In this document: piece after piece, positions 1 through 7,842 of the stretch
Numbering within the stretch: the stretch's first letter is position 1
How the letters are laid out: each line of letters begins with the position of its first letter
Source: Candidatus Aminicenantota bacterium
GTDB lineage: Bacteria; Acidobacteriota; Aminicenantia; Aminicenantales; Aminicenantaceae
DNA length: 35,692 bases
Assembly: GCA_014727835.1 (NCBI GenBank)
Contig: WJMT01000007.1
Span: forward strand, 1-35,692
Direction of reading: 5' to 3'
Position numbers and translations under genes: made by a program
Notes under the pieces: model-generated
The model's input: the letters and a program-made list of their open reading frames with translations, nothing else
Database searches by the model: none
What the model was told of the DNA's origin: nothing

Positions 1-122
1 AAAATATCCCCTATCGGTTTGATCCAGCTGGCTTTGTCTCCCAGGATCAGTCCCAGTAAAACTCCGATGAGGATTCCGATAAATATCTGGGTGTAAAGCG
101 GCTGTCTAAACCACCACTTCAT
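1..122 (-). CDS. Dicarboxylate/amino acid:cation symporter, N-terminal fragment (DAACS family)
   Basis: Only the first 40 codons are in the window; the gene runs off the left edge. The start is the ATG at 122. The peptide begins MKWWFRQPLYTQIFIGILIG, continues with a hydrophobic first helix, and then has the segment WIKPIGDI. This matches the N-terminus of GltP/DctA-type sodium- or proton-coupled glutamate/aspartate/C4-dicarboxylate symporters, where a K-P-L-Y segment precedes TM1 and a W-x-K-P-x-G-D segment follows it. The family is an inner-membrane trimeric carrier with 8 helices and two re-entrant loops. Substrate cannot be told from this fragment. It lies 115 nt downstream of the M14 peptidase gene on the same strand, so uptake of peptidase products is possible but is only inference. 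Confidence 0.75.
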   Translation of the reverse strand, partial: MKWWFRQPLYTQIFIGILIGVLLGLILGDKASWIKPIGDI

Positions 123-140
123 TTAACCTGACCTATTCAT

Positions 141-162
141 AAAAAAACAGCGATGTTTTTTT
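141..162. terminator. Possible weak terminator: A/T-rich perfect hairpin
   Basis: A perfect 9-bp inverted repeat (seven A then CA, loop GCGA, TG then seven T) lies between the M14 peptidase stop and the symporter start. It is A-rich on one side and T-rich on the other, so it could end transcripts on either strand. The stem has few G-C pairs, so it would be weak. A second perfect inverted repeat, TTCAAAA-6 nt-TTTTGAA, lies at 195-214 just after the peptidase stop. I see no clear sigma-70 promoter for the symporter in this gap. Confidence 0.3.
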
Positions 163-237
163 ATCAATTTATTTTCAGCAAGATACAAGATTTTTTCAAA
201 AACAATGTTTTGAATGTTTTTTTCTGGATGCATTTTT

Positions 238-3006
238 TTATTTTAATCCGCTGTAAAAGATCCCATTGAACAAAAATTTAAAAGTCCCGTGAGGCTGAGC
301 GCGAAATGTGACCTCAGGTCCTAAAAGAAAAAGCCGTCCTTTGCCCACCTTGGCATCCAGCACAGCAATGCCTCCTTTGAGATACTGCTGGCCCATGGCC
401 CAACCGCTCATTAAGGATTCTTCCTCATCAAACCAGGAGACCGGCTCCAATTCCTGAAACGCGGCCTCTGTAGCCAAGCGAAAGACCGGGCTTCTGTTGA
501 AATACACATTGACCTTCTCGGGCATGCCGTAAGCAAGGGGATTGGTGTTATTGACCTTGACTTTGAGTATAGAGCCGGGGATGAAGTATTTTTCCATGGT
601 CAGCGGCCTTGTTTTCCCATCTCCCACTTTTTCAACCAGTGCGTCTTCAACGGGGAGGTCCAAATGATAGGCTAGGTCTGTGGCGCTTCCTATGGTGATG
701 ATGTGTCCTCCCTGCTTGAGAAATTCATGAAGCTTGGGGATGGTTTTTTCTTGGGTCACACGTCCCAATCGGTCCCTGTATTTCTCAGGAATGGATTTGA
801 GATCCAAAGAGCTTTGACGGTCATATCGGCTTTCCCGGGAACTTTCACCTGGGATGGATCGGCTGACAAAGATCAGAACATCAAATTTGTCATTCAGATT
901 TCCTTTGTCCAGTTCCGGAGGAAACACCACCTCAAAATCAAACTCAAACTGCTCCAGTATCCAGCGGATCCATCCGGATGCCATGGATCCTCCGTATTGA
1001 TCCCAGAGGCCGATTCGGACCGGAGATAACTGATAGGCCTTCTCTTCCAGGTTTTCATTAATTCCGATAAAATCAAGACCCAGTTCAGTGCTGATGTTTT
1101 GTAAAACGTCCGGAGCAGTAGTCCTTGCTGGGATGTACATGGTTCCAGGAGGATAAATTTTTTGATTTGAGGTAATGGATTCTTTGACCCAAAAGATTTG
1201 TTCTCCTGATTTCAGCAACCGGTTGATGGCTTTGAAAGAATCATTGGTTTGATGACCCAAAAGAAAGCCTTTGGCATCGGGATTGAGCACTTTTCCTGGC
1301 GAGGGCTTTATCTCGTCATTGATTTCCTCAAAAGGTCCGTCAAAGCCATCCAGTATCCGGTCAAACTGGACTCCCATTTGAAATGCTAGAGTGTAGCCAG
1401 CGCTGTCATAGGGAGGCTGGGGAGGCCCTCCAGGATATTGAAGATCATCCGGATAATATTGAGGCTCGAACATGTCGATGATGTGAGGTCTGAAAGCTTG
1501 AGCTGTCTTGACCACCAGTGTTTCCTTGGGATATGTTTTGCCGTTGACTTTAAAAGAGTCAGTGGCTCTGTGAATCTGGATCCCGTTTTTGATCAAAGTG
1601 TTGATGAATTTTTGGGCAGTGAGAAAGTCAGGCTGGTCTGAAGGAATGATGAATCCACGGGGGTTCCTGAATTCTGGTTTGTGAAGCACATCTTCATAGT
1701 ATTTGACCGGATATCCTCGGGAGCGTCCCGAACCTTCCATTTTGGGTTTGTCTTGTTTGATGGCTTCCTTGACCGCATCCAATTCTCTTGGAGTCACAGT
1801 CCAGTGGTCTTGACTGCCTTTTTCAATGGAATTTTTTCCCATGCGGAATATATTAAACAAAAAGTCTTCCTTCAACTTAGCGGCCAAGTCCAGGATGGCC
1901 CGGTCCGCACTGATGGAGTACTCAATGGATTGGCGCATGTGCCATTTCTGGGGGGCAATGGGATAGGGATTGTCTCCGTCAGACAGCTGTCGTTCCAAAC
2001 GGAATGGGATTTCAATGGGCGTGGGATTCCCGATCATCTCCGTGAGGATTCCGATCATGTTGTGAAAATAGGGGGTGCATCGAAGGCAGCCGTTCCACCA
2101 GGTCTGATACCAGGCTCCTTCCCTCATGGTGGATCCGGGTTTTCCCTCTTTCACCAGCCGGCTGTGCATGGCATTTCCCACCGTGGTGATTCCCAGCACC
2201 AGGAGCGGATCCAGGTTGTAGCTGTGGGGATCTTTAAAAGGAGGAGCAAACAGCACACAGCCTGAGGGACCTGTCTGGTGATGGTTGTACACGATTTGAG
2301 GAAACCATTCTCTGTACAGGATTCTGCAGACGGCTTCGGTCTCCTTCTGAGTCACCATATAAAAATCCCTGTTGTTGTCATGGCCCACGTATTTCTGGTA
2401 GAGGCGGGGAAGATTGCGGGTGCTTCTTTTCTCTGGATCTTTGTGCCGCATGTACCAGTTTCCCACCAGGTCCATTCCATCCGGGTTGGTGATCAAAGCC
2501 AGAAGGATCACATTGTCCAGAATTCTCAATGTTTCAGGGTCATTCATGCTGACCATCTGATAGACCAGCTCCAGCTCCTGCTGGGCGCCCACCACTTCTG
2601 TGGCGTGGAGACCTCCGTCGATCCACACCACAGCTTTCCCTTTTTGGGAAAGGTCTCGGGCTTCTTCCTCAGTTATGTCTTGGGCTAAAGCCAGTTTTCG
2701 AGAGATCGCTTTATAGGTTTCCAGGTTTTTATGGTTTTCCGGCGATGTGATGATGGCCATCACCATATCCCTTCCTTCTTCGGTTTTTCCAATGGTTCGA
2801 AGGATCATCCGGTCTGACTCCTGAGCCAGCTTTTGCCAGTATTTTTTGAGCTGGGTGTAAGTCGCCAGCCAGTAGTCGTCCCCGATTTTGTGTCCGAACT
2901 GCTCTTCAGGAGTGGTGATTTTCGTTTGACTCAAGACAGGATTGAGACATAAGGAAAAGACAAATAAAAATAGGAAAGACTTGGATAAAAGGGATTGTCT
3001 ATTCAT
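238..3006 (-). CDS. Secreted zinc carboxypeptidase, peptidase M14 family
   Basis: Large exported metallocarboxypeptidase, about 922 residues. The ATG at 3006 is preferred because a GGAGGA Shine-Dalgarno sits 4 nt upstream; the reading frame is open for four more codons, to an ATG at 3018 that overlaps this ribosome site. A signal peptide (MNRQSLLSKSFLFLFVFSLC...) ends near LSQ. In the catalytic domain, counting from the upstream ATG, the zinc motif H138-A-T-E141 follows a GG, N216-R217 is the substrate-binding pair, H246/H247 supplies the third zinc ligand, and the ILTE segment near residue 328 supplies the catalytic glutamate. The C-terminal half contains a glutamine-amidotransferase-like fold (LKQGGHIITIG), as is usual in the long bacterial members of this family. 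It probably degrades peptides outside the cytoplasm. The natural substrate is unknown. Confidence 0.9.
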   Translation of the reverse strand: MNRQSLLSKSFLFLFVFSLCLNPVLSQTKITTPEEQFGHKIGDDYWLATYTQLKKYWQKLAQESDRMILRTIGKTEEGRDMVMAIITSPENHKNLETYKAISRKLALAQDITEEEARDLSQKGKAVVWIDGGLHATEVVGAQQELELVYQMVSMNDPETLRILDNVILLALITNPDGMDLVGNWYMRHKDPEKRSTRNLPRLYQKYVGHDNNRDFYMVTQKETEAVCRILYREWFPQIVYNHHQTGPSGCVLFAPPFKDPHSYNLDPLLVLGITTVGNAMHSRLVKEGKPGSTMREGAWYQTWWNGCLRCTPYFHNMIGILTEMIGNPTPIEIPFRLERQLSDGDNPYPIAPQKWHMRQSIEYSISADRAILDLAAKLKEDFLFNIFRMGKNSIEKGSQDHWTVTPRELDAVKEAIKQDKPKMEGSGRSRGYPVKYYEDVLHKPEFRNPRGFIIPSDQPDFLTAQKFINTLIKNGIQIHRATDSFKVNGKTYPKETLVVKTAQAFRPHIIDMFEPQYYPDDLQYPGGPPQPPYDSAGYTLAFQMGVQFDRILDGFDGPFEEINDEIKPSPGKVLNPDAKGFLLGHQTNDSFKAINRLLKSGEQIFWVKESITSNQKIYPPGTMYIPARTTAPDVLQNISTELGLDFIGINENLEEKAYQLSPVRIGLWDQYGGSMASGWIRWILEQFEFDFEVVFPPELDKGNLNDKFDVLIFVSRSIPGESSRESRYDRQSSLDLKSIPEKYRDRLGRVTQEKTIPKLHEFLKQGGHIITIGSATDLAYHLDLPVEDALVEKVGDGKTRPLTMEKYFIPGSILKVKVNNTNPLAYGMPEKVNVYFNRSPVFRLATEAAFQELEPVSWFDEEESLMSGWAMGQQYLKGGIAVLDAKVGKGRLFLLGPEVTFRAQPHGTFKFLFNGIFYSGLK

Positions 3007-3258
3007 ACATTCCTCCATTTTATATTTTTTATAGAGAACTTTTGACAGTACTGGAAAGGATTTGAATCAGATATTTCCATTGGAAAGTATGTGAAAAAGA
3101 TTAATAACATATGAACAAAGTCTTGTCAAAGAAAAACCAGAAGCTAACTCCAGACCAAACAGTGATGTTTATCTTTTTAAACAACAATTTTCATTTTCTC
3201 CTTTACATGGGGCATTCAGAAATATATTTTTTAAAAAAAGGCGGTGTGAGAAAAGAAG

Positions 3259-4422
3259 ATGATTGTCTTGGCTCTATGCGCGTTATCGTTTCTCTTATGG
3301 GCTTTCATTTCCGGGTTTCTCTTTCTGGCCTTAAAACGGGTTCCTGAGCTCAGCTTGTCTCATATTCCAGCTCATCAGGACCGCAGGATAACAAGCAGAG
3401 TCAGTGTGGTCATTCCAGCCCGCAATGAGGAGCAGGACTTGGCTGATTCACTCAATTCGATTCTGGCTCAGAAAGGGATTGAGCTGGAGGTGATTGTTGT
3501 TAATGACCATTCTTCTGACCGGACCGGACAGATTGCCGAGAGTTTTGCTAAATCAGACCCAAGAGTCCAAGTCATCCACGACCCGCCCCTATTGCCAGGA
3601 TGGTTGGGCAAGTGCAATGCCCTGCAGCACGGTGCTATGGCAGCAACGGGTGAGTACCTTCTTTTTTCGGATGCAGATATCATCCACAAACCAGGAGATA
3701 TAGCGGCTTCCCTTTTATTAAAAGAGAAACTGGGTTATGACCTTTTGAGCTTTATGCCCAAATTTCTCATCAATCTTTTTTGGGAAAGCGTTATGGTGCC
3801 GATGTACTTTATGGGAATTGTGCTGTATTTAACACCTCGTATCGAGGATCCCAAATACTCTGAGGCAGCTGCATCCGGTGCGTTTATTCTGGTGGATTCA
3901 TCGGTGTTTCGATCAGTAGGAGGATTTGAGAAGGTCAGAGGTGAGATGTATGATGATGTCACATTTGCCAAGCTTGTCAAACAATCGGGATTTAAAGTGG
4001 GTTTCAGGCTTGCTCCAGATTTGATTCAAGTGCAGCTTTTTAAAAAAAATCAAGAAGCGTTTTGGGGAACCACTAAGAATGTGCTGATGGTGGGAAAGGG
4101 AAAACCCTGGGTAGCTGTTCCTGCGTCTCTTTTGAGTCTCCTGTTGTTCGGACCTCCTCTTTATGCAGTCTGTTCCGGAGCACTCGCTGGATTGACAGAG
4201 GGAAAAGCGATCCTTTTTTTCATATCTGGTCTGGCTGTTTACGGATTTCAATATGCCAGCCTGTTCCTTAGCCGCAGGATATTTCGCTTTCAATGGTTCA
4301 AAGCATTGTTTTTCCCTCTTTCTGCTGTTGTGGCCACTTGCTGTATCACTCGTGCCTTCTACCTTTATCTGACAAAAGGAGTCATACTCTGGCGAGGGAG
4401 GAAAATAAAAGTAAAACCATAA
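3259..4422 (+). CDS. Membrane-bound family 2 glycosyltransferase
   Basis: 387-residue GT-A fold glycosyltransferase held in the inner membrane. One N-terminal membrane helix (residues 1-25) is followed by the catalytic domain starting at VSVVIPARNEE, with VNDHSSDRTG, PGWLGKCNAL and the metal-binding DxD motif SDADI. Three or four hydrophobic helices form the C-terminus (LLSLLLFGPPLYAV, AILFFISGLAVYGF and so on). The PGWxGKxxAL segment is characteristic of the CrtQ/HpnB-like branch that modifies carotenoids, hopanoids or other lipids. The ATG at 3259 has GTGAG 8 nt upstream. It is followed after 45 nt by a secreted protein gene and then by a larA homolog. The acceptor lipid is not known; a general envelope glycolipid role is the safest reading. 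Confidence 0.85.
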   Translation: MIVLALCALSFLLWAFISGFLFLALKRVPELSLSHIPAHQDRRITSRVSVVIPARNEEQDLADSLNSILAQKGIELEVIVVNDHSSDRTGQIAESFAKSDPRVQVIHDPPLLPGWLGKCNALQHGAMAATGEYLLFSDADIIHKPGDIAASLLLKEKLGYDLLSFMPKFLINLFWESVMVPMYFMGIVLYLTPRIEDPKYSEAAASGAFILVDSSVFRSVGGFEKVRGEMYDDVTFAKLVKQSGFKVGFRLAPDLIQVQLFKKNQEAFWGTTKNVLMVGKGKPWVAVPASLLSLLLFGPPLYAVCSGALAGLTEGKAILFFISGLAVYGFQYASLFLSRRIFRFQWFKALFFPLSAVVATCCITRAFYLYLTKGVILWRGRKIKVKP

Positions 4423-4467
4423 TTCAATGATTTTAAAAAGAAAAAAGTTTCTACGGGAGGGAATTCC

Positions 4468-5562
4468 ATGAGATTTTTGATAGTGCGTTTCCTGCTGGCT
4501 GGTTTGTTGCTCCATGCCTTGGCTGGGGTGGAATTGTTTCCAGTATCCGGACAAAAAAATGATCAATTGGTCCTGATGATCGAATCCAAGATCAAATTGC
4601 CCAGTACAGGAGGCGGAGATTATTTCCAGAAAGCAAAAGCAGAGGCATATCTGCAGGCAGATTCAGATGGTGAGTTCTCTGGAACAGGAGAGATGTCGGT
4701 GTCCTACAGCCCTCAGGTTTACTCGCAATACAGCAAAATAAGTGAGGTTAAGGGGCAGGGGACATTCATAGTCAAAGGAGTGAAAAAAGGAAAAAATCTC
4801 CGCTTCTGGATTGAACACGGTCACATTCCTTTGAAGGGCACCATAACCACCAGTACGCCGATCGGTACAGAAAAAAAGCTTTATGAGAACACCTTTGATC
4901 CTGCCTCTTTAGCTATTGGGAAACTTGAGACTCAAAGCGGGGTTGTGATTGAACTGAGGGACGGTGCTTCCACGGAAATCATTCACCAGAATAGGGGAAA
5001 GACCTTTTTTACCCTGTATGGAGTGGAATTTTGGCGGGTGAATGTGGTGGGACAAGAAACCGATGTGCTCCATCCTCCGATTGAAAATCCCAGACTTGAT
5101 CGGAAACTGCCGATTGCCATGACTTTTAAATGGGATCTGGTGGGGGAGCTGACCATTGCCGGCAAGGGCGGGAACCGCCGGTATTTGAACGGGAATGTTT
5201 TTTCTGCAAAGGTTGTTCCTGTTTTTGAGTTTGAGCATTGGGACCTCTATAAATGCGAGATGCTCGATTATTGTTCTGGCCGGAAAGATCCCGATGTCCT
5301 TCTGGGAGAATCCATCCCCGGAAATGTGACAGGAGGTTCTGTTCATCTCACCTGGCCTGGTTTTTTTCCTGTGGAATGTGTTTTATGCACTCCGGCAAAA
5401 AGCTACTTGGGTAAAGTCCCATACCGGGAAAAATTCGGGACCATTGAATTTTTGAGCGCAGTGTCCAAAAAAGCGCTGCCTCTCATCAATGGAAAGGTTG
5501 TCAGAGGTGGAATTCAGGACTGGATGCGCTTTACAGTCACTCTCACTAAAATCGATGGATAG
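4468..5562 (+). CDS. Secreted protein of unknown function
   Basis: 364 residues, not recognised as a member of any family. It has a clear signal peptide (MRFLIVRFLLAGLLLHALAG) and a good ribosome site (GGGAGG, 6 nt before the ATG). The mature part is mostly short polar beta-type segments, with no membrane helix and no obvious catalytic motif. Four cysteines cluster in the C-terminal third as two close pairs (KCEMLDYC and ECVLC), which may form disulfides or bind metal in the periplasm. It lies 45 nt after the glycosyltransferase gene and may share its transcript; a 140-nt gap, in which I see no gene, separates it from the larA homolog. Probably a periplasmic or surface-exposed beta-rich protein; function unknown. 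Confidence 0.8.
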   Translation: MRFLIVRFLLAGLLLHALAGVELFPVSGQKNDQLVLMIESKIKLPSTGGGDYFQKAKAEAYLQADSDGEFSGTGEMSVSYSPQVYSQYSKISEVKGQGTFIVKGVKKGKNLRFWIEHGHIPLKGTITTSTPIGTEKKLYENTFDPASLAIGKLETQSGVVIELRDGASTEIIHQNRGKTFFTLYGVEFWRVNVVGQETDVLHPPIENPRLDRKLPIAMTFKWDLVGELTIAGKGGNRRYLNGNVFSAKVVPVFEFEHWDLYKCEMLDYCSGRKDPDVLLGESIPGNVTGGSVHLTWPGFFPVECVLCTPAKSYLGKVPYREKFGTIEFLSAVSKKALPLINGKVVRGGIQDWMRFTVTLTKIDG

Positions 5563-5714
5563 GGATAGAGTTGCTATTCTGCTGGAGAAAAGCCAGAATA
5601 TCCTGAAAGAAAGTTTAATGGGACGTCCTTGAAAAAAACATGCACATTGCTGAAGATAAAATAGTGATGAAAGCATTGCAATGATTTGTATCATGATTTT
5701 AGGTGAAATGTGAC

Positions 5715-6962
5715 ATGCGGCTGAACCTCAAATACGGAAAAGAAGAGAGGGAAATATGCATTCCTGATCTCAATTATTTGGGAACTTTAAGGCCTCAATT
5801 CCGAGAACCAGTGAGAGATCCACAAAAAGAAGTGGAGCGGGCTCTGAATCATCCCATAGGAAGCCCCCGGCTTCTAAACCTGGTGTCTTCAGAAGACAGG
5901 GTGGTCATCTTGGTGAGCGATATTTCAAGGCCCTCTCCTTCTCAAATCATTTTGCCTCCGATCTTGAAAGAATTGGAACAAAAGGGTGTTCCAGAAAAAC
6001 AAATAACCATTGTTTTTGGGCTTGGGATACACAGAAAGCAGACCGAAAAAGAAAAAAGAACCTTGGTAGGGGATTCCATCTATTCCCGATACAGGTGCAT
6101 TGAGCACGACCTTCAAAACTGTGTCTCTATCGGAGAGACAAATCATGGGACTCAGGTAGAGGTGTTGGAGGAAGTGGCAGATGCTTCCTTTATCATAGCC
6201 ACCGGCAACATCGAATATCATTATTATGCAGGTTTCAGCGGAGGTGCCAAAGCCTTAGCTCCCGGAGTGTGCAGCCGCCGGACTATAGAACAGAATCATA
6301 AAAATTTCATGGCTCCCGGAGCCATACCCGGAGAGATCAAAGGAAATCCTGTGAGACAGGAACTGGAAGAGATGGCGCGAAAAAAGGGGATCAATTTTTT
6401 GTTGAATGTCATTTTAAATCCGGAAAAACAATTGATTTGTGCTGTGGCTGGTGACGTGGAAAAGGCTCACAGAGAGGGAGCCTTTTTTTTAAACCAAATA
6501 TCAACAGTCTCAGTGAAACAAAAGGCAGATATAGCGGTGGTTTCACCGGGTGGATTTCCTAAGGATATTGATCTGTATCAGACTCATAAAGCCATGGAAC
6601 ATGCGCTTCCTGCACTCAAAAATGGAGGCATTCTGATAGCTGTAGGTCAATGCAGCGATGGGTTGGGAGTGGAACCTTTTGCCAGGGTTTTTGATGAAGG
6701 GAGAACGCCCCGGGAACTGGTGGAGGAACTGAAAACACAATTTGTTCAGGGACGGCATGTGGCATCCCGGATAGCGCACATCCATCTCAATACAGAGATT
6801 TTTCTGGTCTCTGATTTGAGTGAGGAAACAGCAAAAAAACTGTTTTTCAAAAATTTCACTTCTGTGGATGAAGCGCTCTCTCTTGCCCTGGATAAAGTGG
6901 GACAAAACGCTCAGGTTTTGGTCATGCCCTATGGTGTATCCACCCTTCCTTTGGTGGGATGA
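5715..6962 (+). CDS. LarA-family nickel-pincer 2-hydroxyacid racemase/epimerase
   Basis: About 415 residues, the usual length of LarA, which racemises D/L-lactate with a nickel-pincer (NPN) cofactor. Key LarA residues are all present. Counted from the GTG at 5703, they are H110 in GLGIHR, H173 in EYHYYAG, K183 in FSGGAKA (the lysine that binds the pincer covalently) and H199 in EQNHKN. These align with H108, H174, K184 and H200 of the Lactiplantibacillus plantarum enzyme. The N-terminal SDISRPSPS is the family's DxxRP element. The ATG at 5715 is chosen over the GTG at 5703 because AGGTGA at 5701-5706 is spaced 8 nt from it. Larger family surveys show many substrates (lactate, malate, phenyllactate, sugar acids), so lactate is not assured. 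The cofactor genes larB, larC and larE are not in this window. Confidence 0.9.
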   Translation: MRLNLKYGKEEREICIPDLNYLGTLRPQFREPVRDPQKEVERALNHPIGSPRLLNLVSSEDRVVILVSDISRPSPSQIILPPILKELEQKGVPEKQITIVFGLGIHRKQTEKEKRTLVGDSIYSRYRCIEHDLQNCVSIGETNHGTQVEVLEEVADASFIIATGNIEYHYYAGFSGGAKALAPGVCSRRTIEQNHKNFMAPGAIPGEIKGNPVRQELEEMARKKGINFLLNVILNPEKQLICAVAGDVEKAHREGAFFLNQISTVSVKQKADIAVVSPGGFPKDIDLYQTHKAMEHALPALKNGGILIAVGQCSDGLGVEPFARVFDEGRTPRELVEELKTQFVQGRHVASRIAHIHLNTEIFLVSDLSEETAKKLFFKNFTSVDEALSLALDKVGQNAQVLVMPYGVSTLPLVG

Positions 6963-6971
6963 GCGGGAAAT

Positions 6972-7514
6972 TTATGTGGGGACTTTAAAGAGAGCCGGCC
7001 ACAGAATCATATCCAGAAAAGCGGTGTGAAAAGCAAAGTAGGCACTCCCGGCAAAAGCCAACCAATAGTGAAGATTGGGTTCTCGAGTCCCAAGAGTGAA
7101 CAAGGCCCAAACCAGGGCACAGGAAGAAAGTCCCACCAAAACGAGCACCAGGCGTATTCCTATCCAGAGAATTTTACCCGGATGTTGGGTCATCATTTGT
7201 GTGAGGGGCATCCATAGAGCTGACGGAATAAGGATTCCCAGAAAGATGACATAAAACAAGCTGAAGTCAAAACGGCCGGCGATTTTCAATTGAGCCGGAT
7301 TGATTTGAAACAGGATAAAGGTGACAAAGACAAAATAACCCAGGACTGAGATTAACATGGAAATGGTGTAAAAAGGACGCAGCCAATCCGGCACTCCGCC
7401 CCAGAGTGCGTTTTCGCTTCCGGGCTGGCTTATAAAACCAAACACATAACTTCCGATGACCGCTAATCCCCCGATTATGATGATGACAAGCAGGGTGATC
7501 TGTTCAGCTGCCAT
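6972..7514 (-). CDS. Small integral membrane protein, five predicted helices
   Basis: 180 residues with five hydrophobic helices: near residues 6-28 (ITLLVIIIIGGLAVIG), 48-70 (FYTISMLISVLGYFVF), 84-108 (FSLFYVIFLGILIPSALW), 116-140 (ILWIGIRLVLVLVGL) and 150-175 (YWLAFAGSAYFAFHT). A strong ribosome site (AGGAGGGT) lies a few bases before the ATG at 7514. I do not recognise the family. The length and five helices recall TspO, but the tryptophan-rich TspO motifs are missing, so that name is not used. The gene is convergent with the larA homolog, with only 9 nt between the stops, and it is divergent from the efflux operon. Confidence 0.75.
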   Translation of the reverse strand: MAAEQITLLVIIIIGGLAVIGSYVFGFISQPGSENALWGGVPDWLRPFYTISMLISVLGYFVFVTFILFQINPAQLKIAGRFDFSLFYVIFLGILIPSALWMPLTQMMTQHPGKILWIGIRLVLVLVGLSSCALVWALFTLGTREPNLHYWLAFAGSAYFAFHTAFLDMILWPALFKVPT

Positions 7515-7711
7515 GCGGCAACCCTCCTTTTTGAAAAAGACTGTTTTTTACAAATGAAACATTCTGTAGTGATAGGGAGAATATACATCAACTGGAAGAA
7601 CGGTGTCAATAAATCCATTTCATAAACAAGACCTTTTATTTCAAGAAATCTTTAATCAATCCCTTTGGGATAACTTTGTGTTTTATTTTCCTCTGGATTT
7701 TATCCAAAAAA

Positions 7712-7742
7712 CCTACATTTTTTGTAGGATTTGTGCTATAAT
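7712..7742 (+). promoter_or_regulatory. Promoter and inverted repeat upstream of the RND efflux operon
   Basis: A perfect extended -10 element, TGC followed by TATAAT (7737-7742), lies about 100 nt before the TolC gene. No good -35 hexamer is seen at 17 nt. Instead the -35/spacer region carries a perfect inverted repeat, CCTACA (7712-7717)/TGTAGG (7723-7728), with a 5-nt T-rich loop, well placed for a regulator. The rest of the 328-nt gap 7515-7842 is AT-rich and holds no gene I can support. Confidence 0.45.
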
Positions 7743-7842
7743 TCCTTTTCAAAATTTGGTCCAAGATTCTTCGAAACAGGAATTCTATAACCTCTTGTTT
7801 TAATCTTCGTATTAAAACTTTAATAAATTTGTAAGGTTGATC

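Noticed and set aside
1681-2688. Long open frames antisense to the M14 peptidase
   Set aside because: The opposite strand has complete M14 catalytic motifs; these are shadows without protein-like features.
3111-3347. 78-codon open frame upstream of and overlapping the first glycosyltransferase
   Set aside because: Overlaps the real gene in another frame, has no ribosome site and no recognisable protein features.
6972-7514. TspO/MBR identification of the five-helix protein
   Set aside because: Helix number and size fit, but the conserved tryptophan/proline motifs of TspO are not present.
7603-7803. 66-codon open frame in the gap before the efflux operon
   Set aside because: AT-rich, no ribosome site, contains the promoter and inverted repeat, and resembles no protein family.
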